Assembly: GCA_020430865.1 (NCBI GenBank)
Contig: JAGQIY010001118.1
Location: 1 to 20,151 of the forward strand
Origin: Myxococcales bacterium
Lineage (GTDB): Bacteria; Myxococcota; Polyangia; Polyangiales; Polyangiaceae
Reading direction: 5' to 3'
DNA length: 20,151 nt
The notes below the pieces were generated by a model. That model was not told where the DNA came from, did no database searches, and saw nothing but the letters and a program-made list of their open reading frames with translations. This document shows positions 6,504 through 14,193 of the stretch, piece by piece; within the stretch, counting starts at the first letter, position 1; the number at the start of each line of letters is the position of its first letter. A program made the translations under genes and the position numbers.

Positions 6504-7979
6504 CTACTTCGCGCACTCCGAGATCATGAACTCGAAGTCTTCCTGGGCCTGCTTGGCGGAGTCTCCAGGATTCTCCGCCTTGTAGTAGGCAGCGTGCAGG
6601 CGCTTCGCGTCCTTGCAGAGCTTGGCTTCTCCGGCGCAGCGCGCCGCGCCGAGCAGGGCCATCACGGCGGCCTTCATTGCGCCCTGCGGCGGCGTCTTGA
6701 GCGAAGCGAGAGCGGCGGCGATTTCGTCCCCCGCCTTCACGCAAGCAGCGCCGTCGTGAGCCGCCAGAGCGGCCTGGAGCCCCGGCAGGGCGCGAATCAC
6801 GCGGTCGGGGGAGGACATGCCGCCGCTGCTCGCGCACTTGAGCTGCGCGTGCTGTTCGACCAGTGCATCGAGCTGCGCGTCGCTCATGCGCGGCGTCATC
6901 GCCTGCTTGTCTCGAGCCGCCACGGCTTCACGCACCAGCTTCTTGCCTTCGTCGCAGCGACCGGCGCGCATGGTGCACCAGGCCCTTACCATGCGAAACC
7001 GATAGGTGTCTGCCCCGAGGCTGTCCGTCGCGTCCGCGCGCTCGAGATCTTGCAGGCACCCAACGCCGTCCCCGAGGGCCTCCTTGCGCTCGGCGCTCAA
7101 CCTCAGCTTCACCGCGTTCATCTGTCCGTGAGCCTTTGCCGCAGCAGCGTCGCCCGCCGCCGCGGCCTGGTCCGGGGTCAGCGCAGCCGAGGTCGCGGCC
7201 GGGCGCGAGCCGGCTCGCAGCGCGCGCGCCGTGAGGCGGATCGGTACTCGGCACTCGGTCTGGGCGTGAGTGTCGCAACTGGAGAGCTTTCCGCCGTGTT
7301 TCAGCAAGGACTGCTCTCCCCGCTTGCTACCCGCGGCTCCGAAGCCGGCGATGCTGGCGTTGGCCTTCAGCTCCTGCTGAGAGACCGAATGGAGTTCGAA
7401 CGCGCCGAGGTCGTAGCTCGAGATGAAATGCGTCGCGCTCTGGCAACGGTCATTGTCCTTTATTTCCTCATGGTAAATATCGTCACGGGTCGAGCGCCGC
7501 ACGCCGGCGACGAAGTAGCCGAGCTCCAGTCCACGGTCGGAGCTGACCTGAGTTCCCAGGGTGGCTGCGCCCAGCGGCAGCTTGGCACCGAGCTCCGCTC
7601 GATCGCGAATCGCGAAGCCTTCACGAGTACCGCTCGTGGCCTGGATCCGATCGTAGCGACCATAGCGCCCGTGCAGGGCGCCGTCCTTGCAGCCGTGGAG
7701 CACTCGGAGCTGACAGTCTTCGAGTCGCACGAAGACGACGTCGTCCTCTGCCGCCGCCTCGAAGCTCGCCAGATCCGTCGCGTCCCACTCCACGACGAAC
7801 AGGCGCGAGTCACCGTCGGGCTGAAGCAGACAGCGGTCACGACCGGCGGTCGTCTGATCCATGAGCGGTGTCTCCGGTTGCTGCGTCGCTGCGCCACAAC
7901 CGCTGACGACGCCACTGACTGCTACGCCCAGAGACAACACCGATCCCAGGCGCAGCGCCCCACCCCTTCGTGTATTCAC
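6504..7979 (-). CDS. Predicted outer-membrane lipoprotein with TPR-like helical C-terminus
   Basis: The protein is 491 residues from a GTG at 7979. The start was chosen because it gives a good lipoprotein signal (basic NTRR, hydrophobic core, lipobox V-S-G-C28). The open frame upstream is arginine-rich, low-complexity and not protein-like. Gly after the lipid Cys argues for outer-membrane sorting. Residues 40 to about 250 look like a beta-rich domain of unknown family (SRLFVVEWDATDLASFEAAA, VVFVRLEDCQLRVLHGC). The rest is helical with scattered cysteines (CLQDLERADATD, WCTMRAGRCDEGKKLVREAV), resembling degenerate TPR pairs. No enzymatic motif is seen. A low-GC patch near 7445-7490 encodes DDIYHEEIKDND. 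The gene is divergent from the Ser/Thr kinase operon across 208 nt, and both may share regulation. Confidence 0.75.
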   Translation of the reverse strand: MNTRRGGALRLGSVLSLGVAVSGVVSGCGAATQQPETPLMDQTTAGRDRCLLQPDGDSRLFVVEWDATDLASFEAAAEDDVVFVRLEDCQLRVLHGCKDGALHGRYGRYDRIQATSGTREGFAIRDRAELGAKLPLGAATLGTQVSSDRGLELGYFVAGVRRSTRDDIYHEEIKDNDRCQSATHFISSYDLGAFELHSVSQQELKANASIAGFGAAGSKRGEQSLLKHGGKLSSCDTHAQTECRVPIRLTARALRAGSRPAATSAALTPDQAAAAGDAAAAKAHGQMNAVKLRLSAERKEALGDGVGCLQDLERADATDSLGADTYRFRMVRAWCTMRAGRCDEGKKLVREAVAARDKQAMTPRMSDAQLDALVEQHAQLKCASSGGMSSPDRVIRALPGLQAALAAHDGAACVKAGDEIAAALASLKTPPQGAMKAAVMALLGAARCAGEAKLCKDAKRLHAAYYKAENPGDSAKQAQEDFEFMISECAK

Positions 7980-8010
7980 GGCGGCGGGTCTAGCGCACGC
8001 CACAGCTCCC

Positions 8011-8068
8011 GCCAACCACACCGCGCGCCAACCACAGCGCCCGCAACCACAGCGCCCGCAACCCACAG
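8011..8068. repeat. Short tandem repeat, 15-16-nt unit, about 3.7 copies
   Basis: Successive units are GCCAACCACACCGCGC, GCCAACCACAGCGCCC, GCAACCACAGCGCCC and a partial GCAACCCACAG. They lie in the spacer between the divergent lipoprotein and kinase genes. Neither strand is coding here, given the chosen starts. A role in spacing or protein binding is possible, but replication slippage is enough to explain it. Confidence 0.7.
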
Positions 8069-8094
8069 GGTGCGAGGTGCGCGCTCCTCGCACC
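8069..8094. promoter_or_regulatory. Perfect 9-bp inverted repeat upstream of the kinase gene
   Basis: GGTGCGAGG and CCTCGCACC are separated by 8 nt (TGCGCGCT). The repeat directly follows the short tandem repeat and ends 93 nt before the kinase start. It could be an operator in DNA or a hairpin in a 5' leader. No promoter boxes could be fixed around it. Confidence 0.4.
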
Positions 8095-8187
8095 GAAGGT
8101 GCTGGCGCACCCACCATTGTCGATGAGTGCAGGGGACTATCGGTGTGGAAAGTCACTCGGTAGGCGGGAGCGTGGTACAAGGGTACG

Positions 8188-9603
8188 GTGGAGCTTACTG
8201 CCGGCACACTCGTCACTCCGCAGATCCGTCTCGAGCGCATGCTTGGCGAGGGCGGAATGGGCAGTGTCTGGGTCGCCGAGCACGAGGGACTCGGCACCCG
8301 CGTGGCGGTGAAGTTCATCAGCGAGGATCTGGCGAGCCAGGCGGACATCCGTCAGCGCTTCACCCGGGAGGCCCGAGCCAGCGCGCGGATCAAGAGCCCC
8401 TACGTCGTGCAGGTCTTCGACACCGGGCTGCTGGAGGAGCGCGTTCCGTACATCGTGATGGAGCTGCTCGAAGGGCACGATCTGCGCGACCGCATCCGCG
8501 AGCTCGAGCGACTGCCCGTCAACGAGGTGGTCACGGTGGTCAGTCAAACCTGCAAGGCGCTGGCGAAGGCTCACGCCAAGGGGGTGATCCACCGCGACAT
8601 CAAGCCAGACAACCTGTTCATCTGCGATCCCGAAGGCGATCCACACATCAAGGTGCTCGACTTCGGCGTCGCCAAGTCAGACGACACCGACCTCGCGATG
8701 ACCTCCACGGGCGCGGTCGTCGGCACGCCGTACTACATGAGCCCGGAGCAGCTGGTGAGCGCCAAGCACGTCGACGTGCGGGCCGACCTGTGGTCCCTCG
8801 GCGTAGTCGCCTATCACGCGCTGACTGGCCAGCGTCCATTCGAGGCGGAGACCTTCCCAGGGCTGGTGCTGGCGATCGAGCGCGGCTTGTACCCCGCGCC
8901 GTTCGAGCGCCTCGGTGTTGGCTCGCCAGAGCTCGATGCGTGGATGGCGCGCGCGCTGCATCGGGACATCGATCGGCGCTTCGAGTCCGCGGCGGAGATG
9001 GCGGCTGCGCTGCAAGAAGCCGCCGGGATGCCACGCTCCCAGCAGCCCTCGTTCGTCGACCTCTCGTCATCGGCGAACAACGACGCGCCTTCCTCGGTGT
9101 CCTACGCCGACACCGAGGTGGATTCCCACGCTCAAACGCACTCGACCATGGCGCAGTCGGTGACCGACACCGCCGCTCTGGCGCCGCCGAAGAGCCGGCG
9201 CGGGTTGGTTGCGGTGATCGCCGCGCTCTCGCTCGCAGGCATCGCGGGCGCGTGGTTCGGCCTCGGGAGCAGCGGCGTCAACGCGGAGCCAGTGCACTCC
9301 GGGGCCACGTCGGCCGCCGAGCAGACCGCGGCGACCTCCCCGTTGATTCCTCCGGGCAGTGCGTCGGTGACCGCTTCGGCAGCCCCAGCGACCGACGAAG
9401 CGCCTCTCCCCCAAACCCCGGAGCGCGACGAGGACGAAACGCCCGCAGAAGGCGCGCCAGCCGCGGACGAGCCCCAGCGAGCGGCCCCAGAGCCGAAGCC
9501 AGCACGGGCCACTGCGAGACCTGCGAAGGCCACGCCAAGGCCGCCGGCCGAGCCCGCTCCGCGACCCCCACCGGCGAACCCAACCCCGGACTACGGATTC
9601 TAG
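8188..9603 (+). CDS. Membrane-anchored Ser/Thr protein kinase (Pkn2/PknB type)
   Basis: This is a 471-residue eukaryote-like kinase. The kinase domain (about 14-275) has G20-E-G-G-M-G, K42 in VAVKF, E61 as partner of the Lys, the catalytic loop HRDIKPDN (D137, N142), DFG (158-160), the activation segment with TSTGAVVGTPYY, and S-P-E. All catalytic residues are intact, so it should be active and autophosphorylate. A Ser/Thr-rich juxtamembrane stretch (about 280-330) leads to one transmembrane helix (about 340-360). A Pro/Ala/Glu-rich periplasmic tail (361-471) has no recognisable sensor domain. The start is a GTG at 8188 with AAGGG 5 nt upstream. The PEGA gene starts 15 nt after the stop, so the kinase likely leads an operon with envelope proteins that may be substrates or ligands. 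Confidence 0.95.
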   Translation: MELTAGTLVTPQIRLERMLGEGGMGSVWVAEHEGLGTRVAVKFISEDLASQADIRQRFTREARASARIKSPYVVQVFDTGLLEERVPYIVMELLEGHDLRDRIRELERLPVNEVVTVVSQTCKALAKAHAKGVIHRDIKPDNLFICDPEGDPHIKVLDFGVAKSDDTDLAMTSTGAVVGTPYYMSPEQLVSAKHVDVRADLWSLGVVAYHALTGQRPFEAETFPGLVLAIERGLYPAPFERLGVGSPELDAWMARALHRDIDRRFESAAEMAAALQEAAGMPRSQQPSFVDLSSSANNDAPSSVSYADTEVDSHAQTHSTMAQSVTDTAALAPPKSRRGLVAVIAALSLAGIAGAWFGLGSSGVNAEPVHSGATSAAEQTAATSPLIPPGSASVTASAAPATDEAPLPQTPERDEDETPAEGAPAADEPQRAAPEPKPARATARPAKATPRPPAEPAPRPPPANPTPDYGF

Positions 9604-9618
9604 TAGCCTTAGCCTCTG

Positions 9619-10734
9619 ATGATTCCGACGCGAGAACAGCGAGCGCAGCGCCGTGCCTGGAGAGCAGCCGCGGCCGTGCTGATCGGCACCTTGCTGATCA
9701 GCGCCCCCAGCTGGGCAGAGCCCACCGCAGCCGAGAAGGAGACTGCGCGGTCGCTGCTCGGCGCGGGCCAGAAGAAGTTCGAGGCAGGAGACTACGCGGG
9801 CGCCCTCGAGGCGTGGCGCGGCGCCGACGACATCATGCACGTACCCACGACGGGGATCCGCGTGGGCAAGGCCCAGGAGAGGCTCGGGAAGCTGGTCGAG
9901 GCGCGAGACGCATGGCTCGAGGTGGCGCGGCATCCTGTCGAACCAGGCGAGCCCAGGGCTTTCACTGCCGCAAGGAAAGAAGCCGTAGCGCTGGCCGCCG
10001 CGATCGAGGAGCGCATCCCCTCCGTCACCGTGACGGTGAGCGGCGTGCCTCAGGAGCTCGAGCTCGATGTCTCGGTGGATGGGGTGAGGGTACCCCCCGC
10101 GGCGGCTCTGCTGCCTCGCAAGGTCAATCCAGGCGCGCACAAGCTGAGCGTGAACGCTCCCGGCTATCTTGCGAGGGAAGAGGAGTTCTCGCTGGGCGAG
10201 GGTGAGTCGCGCACCCTGAACGTCGAGCTGCAGCGCGATCCCGCGGCGGCTGCGGCGCCCGCGACTGCAGCGCCCGCAACTGTAGCCACGGCGCCGCCTC
10301 CCCAGACGTCGCCTCCGCCGATCGCGCCAGGCCACGAAGACTACTCGCGCCCCATCGAGCCGAGACACGACAGCCCTGGGAGCGCGAACATGTTCGCCGT
10401 CGTCAGCTTCACCGCAGGGGGACTCGGAGTCGTCGTCGGAGGCATCACCGGCATCATGTCCGCGACCAAGACCAGCGACATCAAGACCCGCTGCGAGGGC
10501 GACCGATGCCCCACGGAATCAGAACCCGACATCGACGACGCGAAGACCCTGGCCACGATCTCGAACATCGGTTTCGGCGTCGGTGTCCTGGGCCTCGGCC
10601 TCGGTGTGCTCGCGTTGGTGCTCGACGACGGCGGCAGCGCCGCGACGGCTCCCCCACGGCGCACCGCCAGACGCGGCGTGAGCCTGACGCCAGTCCTGGG
10701 CGTCGGTTCCTTCGAGCTGCGAGGCAGGTTCTGA
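9619..10734 (+). CDS. TPR/PEGA-domain membrane protein with C-terminal two-helix CxxxxC domain
   Basis: The protein is 371 residues. A signal peptide ends at about SAPSWA (33). A TPR-like region (38-130) contains AGQKKFEAGDYAGALEAW. A PEGA domain (about 134-205) has VSVDGVRVPP, NPGAHKLSVNAPGY and a closing strand. A Pro/Ala linker runs to about 255. Two membrane helices (258-281 and 312-336) flank a loop holding C292-x4-C297 and KTLATIS. PEGA domains are thought to bind surface or envelope components, and pairing with Ser/Thr kinases is common in myxobacteria. The protein sits in the inner membrane with most of its mass in the periplasm. It follows the kinase by 15 nt and precedes the next gene by 1 nt. 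A paralogue of its C-terminus lies at the right edge of the window. Confidence 0.85.
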   Translation: MIPTREQRAQRRAWRAAAAVLIGTLLISAPSWAEPTAAEKETARSLLGAGQKKFEAGDYAGALEAWRGADDIMHVPTTGIRVGKAQERLGKLVEARDAWLEVARHPVEPGEPRAFTAARKEAVALAAAIEERIPSVTVTVSGVPQELELDVSVDGVRVPPAAALLPRKVNPGAHKLSVNAPGYLAREEEFSLGEGESRTLNVELQRDPAAAAAPATAAPATVATAPPPQTSPPPIAPGHEDYSRPIEPRHDSPGSANMFAVVSFTAGGLGVVVGGITGIMSATKTSDIKTRCEGDRCPTESEPDIDDAKTLATISNIGFGVGVLGLGLGVLALVLDDGGSAATAPPRRTARRGVSLTPVLGVGSFELRGRF

Positions 10735-10735
10735 G

Positions 10736-11800
10736 ATGACGGAACCTCGAGCGATGCTCCACCGCGCGCTGGTTGGCTCGCTGGTCCTGCTCGGCGCAGC
10801 CTGCGGCACGCTGACCGGCCTCGACGACCTCGAGACGGACCCGAACCTCGGGGGCGGGGGAACCGCGGGCAGCGCGGGGACTGGCGGGAACGCGGGCAGC
10901 GGCGGCAGCGGCGGAATGGCGAGCGGCGGCAGCGCAGGCAGCGCAGGCAGCGGCGGTATCCAGTGGGAGGTCCCCGAAGGCTGCGATGCCGTGCCCCTGG
11001 TGGAGAAGGTCGGCGTCGTGCTGTTGGTGGCGCGCGGCATGAGCTCCGTGGTGCGCACCAACGTCAAGAACGGCGTGCTCCAGGAGCGCCCGTTCTGGTC
11101 CGACACCTACGCCGCGCTGGACATCTTGCCTCAGGAGAACAGCCAGAGCTGCGGAGATCCACTGAGCACGGGGCACCCGATCGTCGCTCTTCAACGCGCC
11201 TCGGATATCAGTTTCCTCGCGGATACGGATCAGTTCTTCAAGGCTCTGAGCGCGGCGCCGGGCAAGTCTGACTCGCCAGAGCTCAGCCTGCGCTACGCGC
11301 GACGCACCTTCGAGCAGCACCCGGAGCTCGAGGCCAGGGCGGCCATCGTCGTCACCGACGCACAGGAAGAAGGCTGTGACTTCTCTTGGGGCACGAGCCA
11401 AGCGACCGCCAGCGACATGCTCGGGAGCTCGCCGTACGCGCGCACCTACGTCACTGCGTTCTCGGACCTCGTGGACCACACCCACGTGCTGATCGAGGTG
11501 GGAGGGGCGCTCCCGCTCCAGGGAGTCAGCGCCGACTTCCCCGACATGCTGGAGCACGCTGTCCGGGAGCTCCACGAGTGCACCCTGCGCTTCGACCACA
11601 CCACGCAGGCAGAGCTCGCGATGAATGGGCGCCGCGTCATGTACACGCCGTCCCTGGAGCAGTGCGCCTTCAACCAGGACGAAGGCTACTATCCAGCGGG
11701 CGACGGCGTGATCAACCTGTGCCCGTTCACCTGCAACACGCTGGTCCAAGACCGCCGCGCCGAAGACGTGCACGCGGTGATCGCGCTGTGCCCCGACTAG
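10736..11800 (+). CDS. Lipoprotein with Gly/Ser-rich linker and degenerate vWA-like domain
   Basis: The protein is 354 residues. A lipoprotein signal ends in the lipobox G-A-A-C (Cys 23). A 35-residue linker made almost only of Gly, Ser and Ala follows, then a domain from about 75. That domain starts with hydrophobic VGVVLLVARGMSS, where a von Willebrand A domain would have D-x-S-x-S, and contains AAIVVTDAQEEGCD and paired cysteines further on. The layout resembles vWA-like lipoproteins of myxobacteria, but the metal-site residues are missing. The vWA call is therefore an inference, and metal-dependent adhesion is unlikely. Start ATG at 10736; an ATG six codons later also fits. It is 1 nt after the PEGA gene, so it is part of the kinase operon and probably attached to the outer membrane. 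Confidence 0.7.
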   Translation: MTEPRAMLHRALVGSLVLLGAACGTLTGLDDLETDPNLGGGGTAGSAGTGGNAGSGGSGGMASGGSAGSAGSGGIQWEVPEGCDAVPLVEKVGVVLLVARGMSSVVRTNVKNGVLQERPFWSDTYAALDILPQENSQSCGDPLSTGHPIVALQRASDISFLADTDQFFKALSAAPGKSDSPELSLRYARRTFEQHPELEARAAIVVTDAQEEGCDFSWGTSQATASDMLGSSPYARTYVTAFSDLVDHTHVLIEVGGALPLQGVSADFPDMLEHAVRELHECTLRFDHTTQAELAMNGRRVMYTPSLEQCAFNQDEGYYPAGDGVINLCPFTCNTLVQDRRAEDVHAVIALCPD

Positions 11801-11810
11801 CGTTTATCGT

Positions 11811-14111
11811 GTGGGGGTGAGACAGCGGATCCAGAGGCCCCGTGTCCGCCGGCTAGCGTCGCCAGGACCAAGACTACTGATCGTCACGAGCTGCCTCGCA
11901 GCGTGCGGCCCAGCTTCGCCGGCACCGATCGCCCCAACGGGCTCTGGGCCAGTCGCCGCCTCCAGCCCGGCTCCCACACGAGCACCGGGTGGCGCGGAGG
12001 CGAGCGCGCGTCGCTCGGGGGCCTGTCAGCGCGCGACATCGAAGGTCGAGCGTGCCAGGAGCCTGTTCGGCGACGGCTACCCCCTCAGAGCCAAGCGCCT
12101 GCTGGAACACGCCGCGAGTCTCTGCCCGGGAGAGGCGGAGCCTTCGCTTGCCTTGCTGAAGCAGATCGACCAGCAGCGCGCCTCCACCCGAGGTTCCGCA
12201 GTCGACCTCTGGAGGCGAGCCCAAGCGGCGCGGAGCAGGGGAAATTTAATTTCCGCCAGGCAACTGAGCTCGCTCGCGGTCAGCGCATTCAGGGCGACGG
12301 GGCAGGGCGTCAAGGCGTGGTCGGGGGCGGTCGACATGAGGCTAGTGGCGCTGGCGCCCGACGGCTCGCAGCTAGTCGCAGCCGCGCCAGAGCAAGGCCT
12401 CCTGCTCCTGGAGACCAGGCACCTGAGACCGACCGTGGCTCTGGAGCTCCCCGCTCACGACGCGAGGTCGGCAACCCAGGCGAGCTTCGCGCCGGACGGC
12501 TCACGCCTGGCCGTGTCGACGACCGAAGGGGTCCGGCTGTTCGACGTCCACGACGGGAAGCTCATCGACACCTGGAGCTGGGCTGACGTAGAGCGACCGA
12601 ACGTTGCCTTCTCGGCCGACGGATCCAGCATCTACGTCGCTGGTGGCGCGGGATCCCGGCGCGACCTGTTGCGTGTCGACGCGAAGAGCGGCGCCGTCCT
12701 CGCCACGCACAATTTCCCCAAGGCAACGTATCCGCTCCACCTCGTGGCTTCGGCGGACGGCCGACGGGTGGTCGCGGCCAGCGCGGAGGGCGTCGAGGTC
12801 TTCTCTGCCAGTGGGCTCGAAAAGCTCCGTGACCTGGGCAATTTCTCGAGGCTCAGCGCGGTCGCAGCTTCCCCCAAGGGAGATCGACTCGCCACCATCT
12901 CGTCCCGAGGTCTCGAGGTCTGGGACCTCGACAGCGGGACGCGACGCGCGCACGCAGTGGTGAAGGGCACCAGCGCCGCCTCGCTGTTTGGCTTCTCGAG
13001 CGACGGCTCTCGCGTGCGAGTGAGCGACGGCAGTCTGGGAGACTCTCTGCTGGAGTTCGACGCCACCAGCGGGAAGCCGCTGGGCAGCAAGCCGCTGCCT
13101 GGAAGGGACGGGCTGCTGTCCGCCGACGGCGATGTGCTCGTGTCCCAGACCCTGGGCGGCCGGCTCGACGTCATCCATGGCAAGACCGGCACGGTCACCG
13201 CGCGCACGCCGACCTCGGAACGGCTCTTGGTCGGCGCCGCGCTGACTGAAGGCGCTCTGGCACTCGCCCGAAGGGACGCGGAGAAGAACGAGATCCAGCT
13301 GTTCCTCGTGGATACACAACACACCACGGGTCATTTCGCTACGACGACCGGCGACCGCGCGACGTTGGCCTGGTCGCCCGACGCCACGTACCTCGCCGGC
13401 AACTTCGGTGGGCACTCGGTGCTCCTGTGGGACCGCTCGCGCCAGCATCGGGCGCTACCGGACTTCCCCAACGACGTCGATGCACTGGCGCTCGGCAACG
13501 GGCGCCTCCAGGGCGTTGGGGGCCCCTTCAAGTTGACGGTCGCATCGCTCGACCTCGACTCCACCACCTGGAAACGCCGCTTGGAGCGACCCCGGGACGC
13601 GGACAGGCGCGCGATCACCATCTCCGGAGACGGCAAGGTGCTGGTGACCGTCTCGAACCGCGGAACCGAGCTCGTGGGCGTGGAGGACACCAACCGAGGC
13701 GCGCTGCTCGCAGAGGAGTGCAAGCGAGGTCCGGTCAGCGCGTCAAGCACCGGCTCGAAGGTGCTCGTCGCGTGCGGCGACGAGGTCCGACTGATCTCCG
13801 CGAGCGATCGGATCGAGAGCGCCCACCGCGCGAAGCTGGTCAGTCTCTCGCCACACGGAGACAGGAGCCTGGTGAGCGAAGGAGCCGCCGTTCTGCTCCT
13901 CGATGAGCAACTGAAGCCCAGAGCCACGTTGTGGTTCCGCGGGCCACGACTCGTGGAGGCAAGGAACGCCGGCGGGGACCTGGAGCTTCTCGGAACACGC
14001 CCAGAAAACCAGTGGTTCTGCTTCGTCGGGCGCCGCGCGTATCCGTTCGAGCTGTGCGAAGATCAGCTGATCCACGACGACCTGGTCGTGGACGCCCTGC
14101 TGCCCGACTAG
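11811..14111 (+). CDS. Large WD40-like beta-propeller lipoprotein
   Basis: The protein is about 766 residues. It has a lipoprotein signal with lipobox L-A-A-C32, an Ala/Pro linker and a short TPR-like helical part (about 78-150, ARSLFGDGYPLRAKRLLEHA). Many degenerate WD40-type units run from about 165 to the end, for example FAPDGSRLAVSTTEGVRLFD, ASPKGDRLATISSRGLEVWD and WSPDATYLAGNFGGHSVLLW. The number of units suggests two propellers or one large one. The final segment YPFELCEDQL resembles the closing segment I recall from other myxobacterial WD40/TPR proteins. The likely role is as a periplasmic or surface scaffold; partners are unknown. The start is GTG at 11811 or GTG at 11817; neither has a clear ribosome site. 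The gene is 10 nt after the vWA-like gene. A TTA Leu codon lies in an AT-rich palindrome at 12240-12254. Confidence 0.8.
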   Translation: MGVRQRIQRPRVRRLASPGPRLLIVTSCLAACGPASPAPIAPTGSGPVAASSPAPTRAPGGAEASARRSGACQRATSKVERARSLFGDGYPLRAKRLLEHAASLCPGEAEPSLALLKQIDQQRASTRGSAVDLWRRAQAARSRGNLISARQLSSLAVSAFRATGQGVKAWSGAVDMRLVALAPDGSQLVAAAPEQGLLLLETRHLRPTVALELPAHDARSATQASFAPDGSRLAVSTTEGVRLFDVHDGKLIDTWSWADVERPNVAFSADGSSIYVAGGAGSRRDLLRVDAKSGAVLATHNFPKATYPLHLVASADGRRVVAASAEGVEVFSASGLEKLRDLGNFSRLSAVAASPKGDRLATISSRGLEVWDLDSGTRRAHAVVKGTSAASLFGFSSDGSRVRVSDGSLGDSLLEFDATSGKPLGSKPLPGRDGLLSADGDVLVSQTLGGRLDVIHGKTGTVTARTPTSERLLVGAALTEGALALARRDAEKNEIQLFLVDTQHTTGHFATTTGDRATLAWSPDATYLAGNFGGHSVLLWDRSRQHRALPDFPNDVDALALGNGRLQGVGGPFKLTVASLDLDSTTWKRRLERPRDADRRAITISGDGKVLVTVSNRGTELVGVEDTNRGALLAEECKRGPVSASSTGSKVLVACGDEVRLISASDRIESAHRAKLVSLSPHGDRSLVSEGAAVLLLDEQLKPRATLWFRGPRLVEARNAGGDLELLGTRPENQWFCFVGRRAYPFELCEDQLIHDDLVVDALLPD

Positions 14112-14193
14112 GCAGCCCTTCGGGATCCCATGGCCCGAACCCTGTGCATGTCGCTCGTCCTCGTCGTGTCACGGTCTGGCGTAGCCCAGGCGC

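Noticed and set aside
6269..6529. 86-codon plus-strand frame after the second receiver
   Set aside because: It is very rich in Arg and Ala, has no ribosome site and runs into the end of the minus-strand gene.
7980..8348. N-terminal extension of the minus-strand lipoprotein frame
   Set aside because: It is low-complexity Cys/Arg/Gly sequence that overlaps the kinase start, and the lipoprotein signal begins at the GTG at 7979.
8127..10205. 692-codon plus-strand open frame
   Set aside because: It is a frame shadow of the kinase and PEGA genes: Arg/Gly/Ala-rich, no domains, while the kinase frame has all catalytic motifs.
9067..10368. 433-codon minus-strand open frame
   Set aside because: It is Arg-rich sequence antisense to the kinase tail and PEGA gene, a typical by-product of high GC.
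10481..11773. 430-codon minus-strand open frame
   Set aside because: It is antisense to the vWA-like lipoprotein gene, whose frame has a signal peptide and linker; no motif is seen in the opposite frame.
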